Positions 25,800 to 36,390 are shown, counted from the first letter of the stretch. The stretch: DNA of 55,484 nt from CAZHZT01 sp964537285 (GCA_964537285.1 CAZHZT010000026.1:1-55484), one strand, 5' to 3'. The notes: generated by a model not told the origin, from the sequence alone. Numbers and translations are program-made.

Positions 25800-26537
25800 C
25801 TAAGAGGACTCTCTAATTTGCTCAGGGGTTTTGACTAATAGTTGGAATCCGTTTCCATGGATATTGACGATTTCAATTTTAGGATCTTTTTTAAGATATT
25901 TTCGAAGTTTAGTTACAAACACATCCATACTACGAGCGGTGAAGTAGTTATCTTCTCCCCAAATACTGTTCAGGGCTTCAGATCTTGGGAGGATATCATT
26001 CATTTTCAGACAGAACATCCGGAGAAGTTGTGCTTCTTTAGGAGAGAGTTTAGCTTTATCTTTTTCTCCGTTTTCTGTATTGAGGGTTAGTATGCGAAGG
26101 GGGTAATTAAAGTGGTAATTACCGATGTTAAACTCCTTGACTTCGGTCTGAGGTTCATTTTTTTGTTTGCTTCTTTTCAGGATTGCCTGTATACGAAGAA
26201 GCAACTCTTGAGAATTAAAGGGCTTAGTGATATAATCATCTGCACCGATTTTAAAACCCTCCAGGACATCGTTTTTCAGTGCTTTGGCGGTAAGGAAAAT
26301 AATCGGCATTTCCGTATCTTTTTCTCTGATTTCCTTAGCCAATGTAAAGCCATCTTTTTTGGGCATCATAACGTCAAAAATACAAAGATCAAACTCACCA
26401 TCGTTATACTTTTTAAGCCCCTCTTCGCCGTCAGTAGCTAGAGAGACATCGAAATCATGCATTTCAAGATATGAACGTAGAACATCCCCGAAATTTCGAT
26501 CATCTTCTACGAGAAGTATTTTGTTATTCCTCGTCAT
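25800..26537 (-). CDS. rprY: OmpR/PhoB-family response regulator (RprY-like)
   Basis: A 245 aa DNA-binding response regulator. The receiver domain (1-120) has the acidic pocket VEDD, the phosphoryl-accepting Asp55 in CIFDVMMPKKDG, the switch Thr83 in FLTA and the conserved Lys in ITKPF. The C-terminal winged-helix domain (about 140-240) carries LSPKEAQLLRMFC and SMDVFVTKLRKYLKKDPKIEIVNIHGNGFQL, the recognition helix and wing. The partner kinase gene lies 45 bases upstream in the same direction, so the pair is an operon. The organisation and sequence match the RprX/RprY system described in Bacteroides, but target genes are unknown here. Confidence 0.85.
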   Translation of the reverse strand: MTRNNKILLVEDDRNFGDVLRSYLEMHDFDVSLATDGEEGLKKYNDGEFDLCIFDVMMPKKDGFTLAKEIREKDTEMPIIFLTAKALKNDVLEGFKIGADDYITKPFNSQELLLRIQAILKRSKQKNEPQTEVKEFNIGNYHFNYPLRILTLNTENGEKDKAKLSPKEAQLLRMFCLKMNDILPRSEALNSIWGEDNYFTARSMDVFVTKLRKYLKKDPKIEIVNIHGNGFQLLVKTPEQIRESS

Positions 26538-26582
26538 AATTCGTGATTTTTTCCTTAAAGGGTAATAGTTTATGAATATTTT

Positions 26583-28139
26583 TTAATTACTTACGTAAAA
26601 AGGGAATAAGAGAATAAGGCTACTTCCTTTTCCCAGTTCACTTTTAACACCGATGGTCCCTTTATGAGCATCCATCATAGCCTTTACATAACTCAAACCC
26701 AGACCAAAACCTTTAACATCGTGTAGATTACCGGTGGGGACACGATAGAATTTATCAAAGATATGTTTCCGCACATCTTTACTCATTCCAATCCCTTTAT
26801 CAGAAACTACAACTTCAACTCCCTCATTTGTATTGCGAGTAGAGACAGAAATTTCAGGTTTTTCTGGAGAATACTTATTCGCGTTATCAAGCAAATTGTA
26901 AATAATATTCGAAATATGAGTAGCATCTCCTTGGACAACAGGGTACTCTGCATTGAAGTCAGTGGTCATGCTCCCTTCTTTTTGCTCTACCTGTAAACTG
27001 GCATTGTTCACAGCTTGCTCAATAACTTCATGTAAGTTTACACTAACAAGCTTCAATTGAAAATCTCTTTTATCAATTTGCGCCATTTGCAACACTTTCT
27101 CCACCTGATTATGCATCCGCGCATTTTCCTGCTTGATGATGCTCGCAAAACGCATTACTTTGCTTTTATTTTCCGACACCATGGGGTTTCCAATAGAATC
27201 CGCGGCCAGGGATATGGTTGCAATTGGAGTTTTGAATTCATGGGTCATATTATTGATAAAGTCTGTTTTCATCTCAGACAGTTTCTTCTGCCTGAATATT
27301 ACTTGAACGGTATACGCAAAACAAAATAAAATGATGCCTGTAAACACAATTGAGGCCAGTAAAGGCTTCCATCCCGACCGCCAGACTACGCTTGCCTTAG
27401 ACGGGAAGTGCAGCATTAACAAGCCCGGGGAGCACAAATCATTTGGAAATAAGCGAACATTATAGTTGGAAGCGATCAGTTCATCCGAACCCGTTTGCGA
27501 TGCTTGTAGTTCATTTTCTTCCATTACTACATAATGCCCATCTTTGATTACAAAAGAGCTTTGGGAATTGGCAAATACCCCATAGCTATAAGTGGTATTA
27601 ATCCCCTTACTCGACAATTCCTGTTCGATAGATTGATCCAGTAATCCCAGGTGTATTCGTTTTTCTATTGGAGGAGGACTGACGATGTGGGTGACTTTTT
27701 GTTGTTGCCATAATTTCCACATTTTTTGTGATTTAAGATTCCTCTCCTGCACACAGACGTTGCATTGACAAGTATCTTCATTTTGAATAAAAGCCACAAT
27801 ATTGTCAATGGACAGGATGCTATCTACATTTATTCTGTGCTTCACAAAAAACTCTACCGACAAGGCATCAATATCAGTATTAAAAGGCAAATTGGTTTGT
27901 TGGGCGAAATAGCGGTCTCCTAAGTTTGGAATATAAGTTAAAGCTTCCAAACTTTTCTGAAACTCCTCATAATACTGTAGCTTATCGGCTACGGTATTTA
28001 AAGCAGAATAAACATCCCGGTCAAAACGTTTTTCCTCTAACGAAATAGACCAGTTGATCCAGTAAGCTTGTAGAAGGATAGTTCCTATCAATGCCGCAGT
28101 CATCAGACCAATGATAATCCAAATGGCTATTTTATTCAT
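26583..28139 (-). CDS. rprX: Sensor histidine kinase (RprX-like)
   Basis: A 518 aa inner-membrane kinase with two transmembrane segments (residues ~5-28 and ~260-285) flanking a ~230 aa periplasmic sensor. The HisKA box has the phospho-accepting His300 in NNMTHEFKTPIATIS; the ATPase domain shows NLLDNANKYSPE (N box), VVSDKGIGMS (G1), and GFGLGLSYVKAM (G2). The sensor contains a C-x-C-x-x-C cluster, CQCNVC at Cys124, Cys126 and Cys129, which could bind a metal or sense redox state; this is inference. It is transcribed first, with the response regulator 45 bases downstream. A TAGCTTTG promoter box is seen 48 bases ahead of the ATG. Confidence 0.87.
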   Translation of the reverse strand: MNKIAIWIIIGLMTAALIGTILLQAYWINWSISLEEKRFDRDVYSALNTVADKLQYYEEFQKSLEALTYIPNLGDRYFAQQTNLPFNTDIDALSVEFFVKHRINVDSILSIDNIVAFIQNEDTCQCNVCVQERNLKSQKMWKLWQQQKVTHIVSPPPIEKRIHLGLLDQSIEQELSSKGINTTYSYGVFANSQSSFVIKDGHYVVMEENELQASQTGSDELIASNYNVRLFPNDLCSPGLLMLHFPSKASVVWRSGWKPLLASIVFTGIILFCFAYTVQVIFRQKKLSEMKTDFINNMTHEFKTPIATISLAADSIGNPMVSENKSKVMRFASIIKQENARMHNQVEKVLQMAQIDKRDFQLKLVSVNLHEVIEQAVNNASLQVEQKEGSMTTDFNAEYPVVQGDATHISNIIYNLLDNANKYSPEKPEISVSTRNTNEGVEVVVSDKGIGMSKDVRKHIFDKFYRVPTGNLHDVKGFGLGLSYVKAMMDAHKGTIGVKSELGKGSSLILLFPFYVSN

Positions 28140-28186
28140 AATGCTCCCCTATGTGAATCTTAAACGATTTTTTTTACAAACTATTA

Positions 28187-28194
28187 CAAAGCTA
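28187..28194 (-). promoter_or_regulatory. Putative -7 box of the rprX-rprY operon
   Basis: The minus strand reads TAGCTTTG, a full TAnnTTTG match, about 48 bases ahead of the kinase ATG. No clear -33 TTTG is seen at standard spacing. It lies between the gene and hairpin D3. Confidence 0.5.
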
Positions 28195-28264
28195 ACTGAT
28201 AAAAACCACGGATTACTTGAACGAACTGCTAGTTTAACTAAAAATTAACCCCAAATTGTGGTTC

Positions 28265-28343
28265 ATGGGAAAGGCCAATGAATAAGCATGAGTCATCCCG
28301 AAAATTCGGGATGACTCATGTTTATTCGTTAACCCTTTCCCAT
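28265..28343. terminator. Extended family D palindrome (D3) after sprA
   Basis: The core CATGAGTCATCCCGAA pairs with TTCGGGATGACTCATG, and the pairing extends outward through AATGAATAA / TTATTCGTT to GGGAAAGG / CCTTTCCC with small bulges, over ~79 bases in all. It begins 9 bases beyond the sprA stop and is the likely terminator of the ruvA-sprA transcript. Confidence 0.75.
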
Positions 28344-28352
28344 TTTACGAGA

Positions 28353-31300
28353 TTAGTTGAGTCGGAACCGTACAGTAATCCCGGTATTCCAGTTCGTAAT
28401 AGGATAAGAAGCCGTTGTTTTAGGAACCGATCGATTGTAATCAAAGAAGAAGCGGAAATTCAGCCGCTCGTTAAAATCATAATCTACGGAAGGAGAGAAA
28501 CGAACAGTTCTTGCTCCTCTGGTTGGTTCTGCAACCCCTTGATCCAGTAGGTGATTAATAGTAACATCATCGCTAAAGGAGAAGTCAAACTGGATGTTGA
28601 GATCTTTTCCCTGGCCCTGTTGCTGGGCATTGGGATCATTATTTGAATTCGGATCATTTTGTTGTTCCTCACGCTCACGTCTTCGCTTAGCCTTTCTACT
28701 TTCGAGGAAAGGTAATCTAAAGCCTTTCAGGACATAACCAAAGCCGAAGGAGTATTCGGTTTTTTTCGTTTCGCTCAGCTGATTATTGATAAAACTCATG
28801 GATAAGTTCCGGGATGTTTTATAGTCCAGCCTAAAGTCCATGCTGTTTCTCAGTTGGACATTTAAGCCAATCAGAGGAGCAAATTGTTCGTTAATAACAA
28901 TAGTAGGAATTTCGTAACGCGAAAAGAAATCCTGATTATTATTTAAGCTTTGGATTGATTCATTGAATTCTACCTCGGTAAGGAACTGGTTGATCGTCAA
29001 GGTAGATTTGTAACCGTGAGACAGGTTTACCCTTGTAAATATATCTTTAAACACTGGCAGCTTGGACAAGCCATTGTAAGTAAGCCTCCAGTTTATTTTC
29101 GGCAGCATATTCCGAAAATCATTCTTGCTATCGATTAGTTTTATGTTATTCGGATCTTGGCCGGTATATGCCGCCAGGAATGCAGGTACAAGCACATCCT
29201 GTTGATATCTACCATAACCAGCGGTGTAACCTAAGCCTGCCTGTATCGGGTCATCGTGCAGGCCTTCGCCCAGGCGTCTCGATATATCTAAACGATGGGC
29301 TTCAAACTTGGCAAAGAGCCCATTAATATCATTATCAAAAAGTGTATTGACAGCTAAGTAGGAAATGGTAAACGAGCCATTTTCCCTGGGGGTGACGTGC
29401 ACAATTTCATCGGGGTTAACGACTTGATCGTAAATGGTATCTTTAAAAAGCAGGGTATTACTTTCCTGATAGTTACGTGTGGCTTCCAATTCTATCTGAA
29501 AATCCTGGAAAGGCTCTATTGATACCCGGGCATTTAAGTTTTGGCTATAAGTTTGGATTACCTGTTGATTCAAAAAGGCATTTTCTGTCATCCAGCCATC
29601 ATTAGCAGCTTGCCGTAACCAATCATCGGTATTGGGGTTAATATCTGGCTGAAGGCCTGCAACAAAATCCCAACCGGGAGCTTCGAAACCAGAACTCAGC
29701 CCCAGCAATTGGGTAACAGGCATGAAGCCAGGAATTACGGTAGTAAAGTCTTCTGAATAAGTCAAGCGAGCTTTCCTGAGCAGTAGCAATGGCCTGATCA
29801 GTATTTTTTCTACCTTGCTGGGTTCACGATTTTTCTTAGCCTTATCCTTATCCTTCGATTTATTATTCGTTGGGCGCCTTGAAGGTGGGCGCCTTCTTCT
29901 TGAAGAGCTTCTACTTTTAGCATTTATTTTCTTTAAATACTTGGATTGGTTGTACAAAGACTCAAAATTCAAATCCCCATTAATTTGCCTTGACTGTGAG
30001 TTTTGGATTACATTTCCCAGTGAATCCACATTCAAAGCAGCCGCGGACCAGGAATAATTGGCATTATACTGAGCTTTAACGTTAATCCAATCCAGTAAAG
30101 GGAAGTTTTTCAGAGGAACATTGTAACTTAGATTCAGATTGTGGCCATAGTTTTTCATCCTCCCCAGCTTTTGTATATTATTCCAAATACTATCCCTTCG
30201 GGCCTGGTCTGAGATTCGATTACTTTCCTCATCGAATTCTCGGGGTTCATCAATCACAGCATTTGCGTTAGCGGTATAATTAAACTTCAGCGATTTGGAA
30301 ATATCCCAATTCAAGGCATAAGACCGATCCCACAGAAACTGCTTATTAAAGAACGTATTGATAGGAGATTCTTCTTCGATACCTGTAAAGCGGTATCGGG
30401 TTTCCTGAAAACGACGATTCAATTGCGTGTTAAAACTAAATGATTGGGGAATGAGGTTCAAGTTAAATTCTGTAAGCCATTTAAAGTATTTATCCTTTTT
30501 AATAAGCCCTTTGAACGGATAAATGAATAGAGGCTTCATACTAAAATTATAATTAACGATCCCTCGATAATCGTCAATCTGATCTTTTGCTATAATCGGC
30601 GTTCGTCGGAAAGTTTGTGTATAACCATAGGTAAATGAGAAATTAGAGATATCCCAGGGGAAGGATGGTCCTTTACCGGTTTTCTGTTTCTGGACGTTTT
30701 CGAAATTTATCGTGCTTATCCGGGTAAAGTCCTGTGCCTGTTTACGGATAGAGTCCCTTTTTTCTCTGCTATCGGCGGCTCGGAGTTTATCTTTCAGAGG
30801 GATATCTAAGTCGTAGGGATCAAATTGCGGATTACTTATCTGTTCAGAATATTGAGCATAAAAAGGAATGCTTAAGCCTATACTTTCCGGCAGCAATCTA
30901 CCCAGCTGAAGGCTGGCCGCCAGATCATACTGGATAACTTCTTCACGGGCACGATCATTGAGTTTTTGTTCCAGGCCGCCATAACCGATACCACCATAAT
31001 TTCCGGCAATGCTAAGGTTTCCAAAATCCGCCAGTTGCATATCGACCCTTGCAAGGGCAGCTACCCCACCTCTTTCGTCCAAACCACTTACTCGCAGTTC
31101 ATTGATCCATACTTCGGAGCAGCCCGACACCTGTTCACAACTTCGACTCCTGATACCAACCATAATCCCTTTAACAAGGCCAAGGTTTGGATTACCTAAT
31201 ACCGAAACCCGGTTCTCTGGATTCTCCGGATCAGCGGCATAAGCAGGCCCTCCATCATTGCGCTGAATTTTTATTTGCCGCAGCAGCTCCATAGGGAAGT

Positions 31301-34300
31301 CAATTTCATTTTCAACTAACCAGACTTCATTGATATAGCGATCATCGGTGGGTTGAATCCCCATAATATTGGTTGAATCCGACATGGTGAGCGGCACTTC
31401 GTATTCGTAGTAGTTTCTCTCGAAATCACTTCCCATTCTTATAAACAGGGACAGATCGCCGGTTTCGTAATCTTCAATATCTGTTTCAGCATGCACAAAC
31501 ATTTTGAGGCGTTCGTACAAACGCATATCAAAATCAATGATCTTATATATCGCCTTACTTTCCATAGGCATTAAATCGCATACCCTAAGAGCGAGGGAGG
31601 TTTCATTTTGCAAGGCATCCGGAAAAGCACCAACGGAATTCTCCCTTTCAATCCCATTAGGCAATACATAATTGAATGGGGTACGGAGGCTATTTTCCTC
31701 AATATTCACATCATTTACATCAAAAAGGGTCGGTTTATCTTTAGGGAAAAAATCAGACACACAAGGCTCAGGAACTTCATTGGGCCATGTAATGTCTCTT
31801 TGGTAACGACGCCATTGATTGCGCACTAATTCCAGCGTAGCAAAACGCAGCGTCACCTTACTCTCCCAACCATTCAGGTACATTCTCATAAAGCGAATAG
31901 AACGAAAATCCTGAATATTTCCTACTTTCCCGGTATACTGATCGATTGGCACTTTAAAACGGTACCAGGTACCCGTTTGCCCCTGCACGGTATCCGTAAC
32001 GAATTGATTAGGCTTTAATTCAAAGCCTCGACCATCAGGAAGCGCATCACCTCTTTCTAATTGAATGCGGTATTGATAATAGCTTTCAGCTTCGTTAAGT
32101 GAGTTATCCTGATTGATATCTTCGGTATCCGGTTGATTCCAGAATGCTCTGGTAAACGTATTGTTTGAAGTGTTAACCGGGGAGTTATCCTGCGGATGGT
32201 TAAAGCGTCTAAAGCGGGTATAGAAATCATCGCCCGCTTGTTCATCTCTAAAACTAACAAAGTTATCATTGGCGGGATCTCGAATAATTTCATCTAAAAC
32301 AGGCTGGCTGGCAACACCTGTCATTTCATCGATATAGGTTTGGAACTTGGTTTGTTCGTCATCGTCTTGAAGCCCGTCGAAACCTAAATCCTGCAGGGCA
32401 CGTTGATCAGGATCATTAGCAAAGGCATTCACTACCCTCGGTTTACGCCCTACACGCCCCATATTTGTTTCGTCGGGCAGCGGATCATCGGCATCTATCG
32501 GCAGGCCGTTCTCGAAGAAAAGCCTGGAATCACGCATGATATCCTCAGAAATATTCCCAAGATTTATATAAAGATCTCCAGATTGGGAGACTTCCCCGTT
32601 TTCATCAAACATGAAGGGGTTTAACATCCAGAATTCGATGAACTCATAGTTTGCGGCTTCAAAGTTTGGGTTTTGAATATCCCGCATGATACCTCCCCAC
32701 CGAGATTCCGGTTCATTCAGACGAAGTTCAGTTCCACTTGCATCCGAACCTGCAGAGTACTCCGAACCTGAAGGGGTATCAAAGTTGTAAGGCCCCCTTT
32801 GGTCAGGATAGAAAGTAAGGTTAAGGGTTGGTATAAAGTTATTCTGAGTGGGAAGTACACTTCGATTTTTGAATACTTCAGTTTGTTGAACTAAGCGTTG
32901 ATAAGGATCTTCATCATTAATGGGCACTCCCCCCAGGTCAGTCCGGTACCAGTTAAGGAGGGCCCTGTTTACGTTAGACAAGGTAGAGTCAATCAATCTG
33001 GATTCGGGAAACAAGGGGTTATTGTTCATGATGTCATTCTGAGGCACACTGGCAATGACCCAACGAGTAAGTGGTGTTCTCAAATCAAAGCCCGCCGTAC
33101 TTCCCTCGAAGTCGTCAAGATATACTACACCGCTTCGATCTCGTTTTCCTTCATCGGTTTCCCCTTGATTGATTGCTCTTGAGTGCCCGGGGTCGAGTGC
33201 AGCGGCTTCTGCGGTGATGGAGATGGTTGATTTTTCTTTCGTTTCAATAAAAGGAAGAAAATCCACAGCTTTAGTAAGCCAAGGAGCCTCAGCAGTGAAG
33301 TTCAGGTCTACTCCATAGACACGATTATTGATGGGATCATCTCCGATATTTACTTTTTGAGTAAATGGACGTTCAAAAAGGTGCATATAAGTTGCTCCCA
33401 GGTTAAAGTTCTCATTTACAGCATAATCTGTACGAAGTCCTAAGAGCGTTTTGGTTTGGAATCCAAATAAAGTATTATCTTCAAAGTTGACGTTGATCGG
33501 CACTCCGGAATTCAGGATACGATCATTAAGGATACGAAGCCGGCCGAGGTTGTAATCGATTTCATAATCCTGGCCTTCAATCAGAGGCCCCCCCGCAGCG
33601 GTTACCGTTACAGAGTTTCTAGGCAAATTAAATGCCCCAAGAGAAATTTCCGATGAAAAACTTGATTTATAGGAACCTCTGATAGTAAATCGGTTAAACT
33701 CGGGATATTCTCTTGCCCTAAAGACTGTGGAGTCGTACAGCATTTGATAGGTATAGAAGCTGGCCAATTGCTCATCATCGAACTGCTTGGCCAGAGAAGA
33801 CCCAAAAGGTTCCAAAACGGGGAACAGGATCCGTCCATTCTGTGGAAATATGGTAAGCCCGGGCACAAAGTCAAAGACCCCGTCGGGCGCCGGATCTCCC
33901 TGAGTATTCAAATTATCCAGGTTAAAAACCTGAAGCAAGGGTTTTGTCGGCAAATCCGGTAAAAAGCGTTTCTCTCCTTCTCCGGCATCTTCATAGAAAA
34001 TATCGAGTTGGAATTCTTCCTGGCTAAGTTGAAAAGCATTTAAGGAGTATACATTCTTCATCATTAAATCCCACATAGGAATATCTACCCTTGGAGTAGT
34101 ACTTTTCAACATTTTTACAAAAAGTACATTCTGAGTAACAGTAGTGGAGTCGACGGTTTCGTTTACATCACTTGCAAACTCACCCACTTGATAAGTTTTA
34201 CCGTTGTAATCATACTGGAATGCGACTGCCAGTACTTGATCTGGTCTAAGGTTGATGTTAAGGGAGATGAAGCCCAGTTCCGGATGGAAGCTATACTCAT

Positions 34301-35705
34301 TATTGTTCAGTAGCCTTGCCTGAACCTTTTCAAAGTCTCTGGTTTGTTCGAAATTAAAAGGAGGTGCTTCGAGGGTTGCAATTACATTATCGATTTCACG
34401 TGCTGACGGAATCCCAAGAATATCTTCATATATTCGGTTTCCATCGCGATTACTTATTACTTCCCTACCGGGGAGGGGCTTACGCCCAAAAATATCAAAA
34501 TTACTCGGCACCGTAAGGGTATCATTGAGGTAGCGACTATTCTGGGTATTCAATTGACGCGGTTCCCCCAAGTCGGACAGAGCTACAACATTTTCTGTAT
34601 TGATTGTTTCGTTGCGATCATTCGTGACGTACACTTCCAAGCGGATGATACGGAATTGGCTATTAATCTGAGGGAGGTTCCCCAGAGCATTTTCAAAGGT
34701 TTCTCTATTGAAATGAGTAAGGAAAAAGTGGCGGTTTTCTTCATATTCATCCGCTTTAACTTCGAAATTTGATATTTGGCTGTTCCCCTGCAACTGAATT
34801 TGACGACGCTTGGATTGCTGTTGGGAAACGATAGTTGTAAAGCGCAGTTTTCCAAATTGAAGTTCAGTTAATAACCCAAAGAGGTTCTGACTTCCCTGAA
34901 TCAGGGAATTTCTTAGAGGAAGGCTCACATCTCCCGCTTCAATACGTTTAAGGATATCATCTTCTCCAAATTCCTGGCTGTTATAGTTCAACTTCATTTG
35001 GTTGTCAAAATCAAATGTTGCACCTGTATTATAGTTGAAGGCAAGGTTAAGCTTTTCCCCGATGGATCCGGTAACGCTCATATTAATGTCCATATCGAAA
35101 TCAAACCCTCCCTGGCGCTGTGTACGAAGCGGGAGGATAGGATTTTCCAGGCGTTGAAAATCCACCCCAAAAGTAAGGTCAATATTACCTTGAGGGCGAA
35201 TATCTACTTTTGTACCTCCGAATAAGCGATCAATAAGTTGATCTTTAATATCCACTTTCTTGAGGGGGTCGAGCAGTGCCAAGCCTCCGGAGCCACCAGT
35301 ATTGACCCCTGAAAGGGATTTAAAGTAATCGCGTTCATCTTCTTTAGCCTTCCACTCGAGATACTCTTCAAAGGTCATGTAAGAAGGCATTCTGTAGAAA
35401 TCATCTCCAATTTTCTCAGTAATTAGATAACTATCTGAGTTAGGATCGTATTCAACATTTTGCTGGATAATGGACGGATCCTCCAGGTCAAAAGGATTAT
35501 TGTTTGCTTCGTTGATAAAGTCCCCATAGCGATCTGATAGAATAAACGTATCGCGCGGAGTCGAAAGATCAGAGCTGTATGGGCTTTCAGGTCTATTGTT
35601 TCCCTGTATATTGGAGGCAAGAGAAACAAGACAAAAAAGAGAGCAAAGTAAAAATAATATTCTCACGACTATCAAAAATTTATTACACGGGATTATTATG
35701 AACAA
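28353..35705 (-). CDS. sprA: SprA, outer-membrane translocon of the type IX secretion system
   Basis: SprA (Sov in Porphyromonas) is the giant 36-strand beta barrel through which type IX secretion substrates cross the outer membrane, and it is needed for gliding in Flavobacterium. The 2450 aa length fits. There is an N-terminal signal peptide (ILFLLCSLFCLVSLASN), the early conserved segment FEEYLEWKAKEDERDYFKSL, the barrel blocks PEFNRFTIRGSYKSSFSSEI and WVIASVPQNDIMNNNPLFP, PLLLLRKARLTYSEDF, and a C-terminus ending in VRFRLN with the alternating aromatic pattern of the last strand. The Lys/Arg/Pro-rich segment RSSSRRRRPPSRRP (near residue 1930) is a basic insertion. ruvA lies 94 bases upstream in the same direction, a linkage widespread in Bacteroidota. 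Confidence 0.95.
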   Translation of the reverse strand: MFIIIPCNKFLIVVRILFLLCSLFCLVSLASNIQGNNRPESPYSSDLSTPRDTFILSDRYGDFINEANNNPFDLEDPSIIQQNVEYDPNSDSYLITEKIGDDFYRMPSYMTFEEYLEWKAKEDERDYFKSLSGVNTGGSGGLALLDPLKKVDIKDQLIDRLFGGTKVDIRPQGNIDLTFGVDFQRLENPILPLRTQRQGGFDFDMDINMSVTGSIGEKLNLAFNYNTGATFDFDNQMKLNYNSQEFGEDDILKRIEAGDVSLPLRNSLIQGSQNLFGLLTELQFGKLRFTTIVSQQQSKRRQIQLQGNSQISNFEVKADEYEENRHFFLTHFNRETFENALGNLPQINSQFRIIRLEVYVTNDRNETINTENVVALSDLGEPRQLNTQNSRYLNDTLTVPSNFDIFGRKPLPGREVISNRDGNRIYEDILGIPSAREIDNVIATLEAPPFNFEQTRDFEKVQARLLNNNEYSFHPELGFISLNINLRPDQVLAVAFQYDYNGKTYQVGEFASDVNETVDSTTVTQNVLFVKMLKSTTPRVDIPMWDLMMKNVYSLNAFQLSQEEFQLDIFYEDAGEGEKRFLPDLPTKPLLQVFNLDNLNTQGDPAPDGVFDFVPGLTIFPQNGRILFPVLEPFGSSLAKQFDDEQLASFYTYQMLYDSTVFRAREYPEFNRFTIRGSYKSSFSSEISLGAFNLPRNSVTVTAAGGPLIEGQDYEIDYNLGRLRILNDRILNSGVPINVNFEDNTLFGFQTKTLLGLRTDYAVNENFNLGATYMHLFERPFTQKVNIGDDPINNRVYGVDLNFTAEAPWLTKAVDFLPFIETKEKSTISITAEAAALDPGHSRAINQGETDEGKRDRSGVVYLDDFEGSTAGFDLRTPLTRWVIASVPQNDIMNNNPLFPESRLIDSTLSNVNRALLNWYRTDLGGVPINDEDPYQRLVQQTEVFKNRSVLPTQNNFIPTLNLTFYPDQRGPYNFDTPSGSEYSAGSDASGTELRLNEPESRWGGIMRDIQNPNFEAANYEFIEFWMLNPFMFDENGEVSQSGDLYINLGNISEDIMRDSRLFFENGLPIDADDPLPDETNMGRVGRKPRVVNAFANDPDQRALQDLGFDGLQDDDEQTKFQTYIDEMTGVASQPVLDEIIRDPANDNFVSFRDEQAGDDFYTRFRRFNHPQDNSPVNTSNNTFTRAFWNQPDTEDINQDNSLNEAESYYQYRIQLERGDALPDGRGFELKPNQFVTDTVQGQTGTWYRFKVPIDQYTGKVGNIQDFRSIRFMRMYLNGWESKVTLRFATLELVRNQWRRYQRDITWPNEVPEPCVSDFFPKDKPTLFDVNDVNIEENSLRTPFNYVLPNGIERENSVGAFPDALQNETSLALRVCDLMPMESKAIYKIIDFDMRLYERLKMFVHAETDIEDYETGDLSLFIRMGSDFERNYYEYEVPLTMSDSTNIMGIQPTDDRYINEVWLVENEIDFPMELLRQIKIQRNDGGPAYAADPENPENRVSVLGNPNLGLVKGIMVGIRSRSCEQVSGCSEVWINELRVSGLDERGGVAALARVDMQLADFGNLSIAGNYGGIGYGGLEQKLNDRAREEVIQYDLAASLQLGRLLPESIGLSIPFYAQYSEQISNPQFDPYDLDIPLKDKLRAADSREKRDSIRKQAQDFTRISTINFENVQKQKTGKGPSFPWDISNFSFTYGYTQTFRRTPIIAKDQIDDYRGIVNYNFSMKPLFIYPFKGLIKKDKYFKWLTEFNLNLIPQSFSFNTQLNRRFQETRYRFTGIEEESPINTFFNKQFLWDRSYALNWDISKSLKFNYTANANAVIDEPREFDEESNRISDQARRDSIWNNIQKLGRMKNYGHNLNLSYNVPLKNFPLLDWINVKAQYNANYSWSAAALNVDSLGNVIQNSQSRQINGDLNFESLYNQSKYLKKINAKSRSSSRRRRPPSRRPTNNKSKDKDKAKKNREPSKVEKILIRPLLLLRKARLTYSEDFTTVIPGFMPVTQLLGLSSGFEAPGWDFVAGLQPDINPNTDDWLRQAANDGWMTENAFLNQQVIQTYSQNLNARVSIEPFQDFQIELEATRNYQESNTLLFKDTIYDQVVNPDEIVHVTPRENGSFTISYLAVNTLFDNDINGLFAKFEAHRLDISRRLGEGLHDDPIQAGLGYTAGYGRYQQDVLVPAFLAAYTGQDPNNIKLIDSKNDFRNMLPKINWRLTYNGLSKLPVFKDIFTRVNLSHGYKSTLTINQFLTEVEFNESIQSLNNNQDFFSRYEIPTIVINEQFAPLIGLNVQLRNSMDFRLDYKTSRNLSMSFINNQLSETKKTEYSFGFGYVLKGFRLPFLESRKAKRRREREEQQNDPNSNNDPNAQQQGQGKDLNIQFDFSFSDDVTINHLLDQGVAEPTRGARTVRFSPSVDYDFNERLNFRFFFDYNRSVPKTTASYPITNWNTGITVRFRLN

Positions 35706-35799
35706 GTCATTCAGGATCGATCAAAAGAATTTTGGCAGAAATTTGGGGATTCCCTCGATTCCTGCCAAAGCACTTTTGCCCGATTCTAAATGGTTACAT

Positions 35800-36390
35800 T
35801 TACCTTAGTTGTTTAAGAGCGAGTTTTACCAATTGCTCCACATTTTCTACGTTCTTATGATCTTTATAGACGGCCTTAAGAACTTTTTGAACCTGAAGCT
35901 TGTTAAAACCCAGATTAACTAATGCCAATAACGCCTCTTGGCGTACAGTATTGTCTACAGCAGGTAAGTTTAATTGTTCTTCGCTACTATCTTTCAAAAG
36001 TTTGTCTTTCAGATCCAGGATAATTCTTTGAGCAGTTTTCGATCCGATACCTTTTACACTTTTTAAAAGATGGACATTCTCGCCAATTATTGCATCCCGG
36101 ATTTCATCAGAAGTCATCGAAGAAAGAATTATTTGGGCAGTTGAGGGCCCAACTCCGGAAACAGAGATCAAATGTACAAACAAGCCTCGTTCTTCTGCAT
36201 CTGCAAAACCAAAAATTGTATGGCTATCTTCTTTTATATGCAAATGTGTCAGTAATTTGACTTGTTCCAGCTTTTCGATGAGCGCGTAGGTATTCAAGCT
36301 GATATTGACGTGGTAGCCAATTCCTCCGGTTTCAAGAACTACATAAGTAGGACTTTTATAGGTTATAAGTCCTTTGATATAAGCCATCAT
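35800..36390 (-). CDS. ruvA: Holliday junction branch migration protein RuvA
   Basis: RuvA binds four-way DNA junctions and loads the RuvB motor for branch migration. The 196 aa protein has the N-terminal OB domain (MMAYIKGLITYKSPTYVVLE), the tandem helix-hairpin-helix domain with LISVSGVGPSTAQIIL (near 77) and LKSVKGIGSKTAQRIILDLKDKL (near 112), and the small C-terminal helical domain that contacts RuvB (ALLALVNLGFNKLQVQKVL). Start at ATG 36390 aligns MMAYIKG with the usual MIAYLRG; an ATG at 36396 adds two residues. sprA follows on the same strand. ruvB is not in this window. A family A repeat lies in the upstream region. Confidence 0.94.
   Translation of the reverse strand: MMAYIKGLITYKSPTYVVLETGGIGYHVNISLNTYALIEKLEQVKLLTHLHIKEDSHTIFGFADAEERGLFVHLISVSGVGPSTAQIILSSMTSDEIRDAIIGENVHLLKSVKGIGSKTAQRIILDLKDKLLKDSSEEQLNLPAVDNTVRQEALLALVNLGFNKLQVQKVLKAVYKDHKNVENVEQLVKLALKQLR

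Noticed and set aside
28353..35705. Antisense frames within sprA
   Set aside because: Several frames of 60-94 residues exist on the plus strand, but all are short, motif-free and expected by chance opposite a 7 kb gene.
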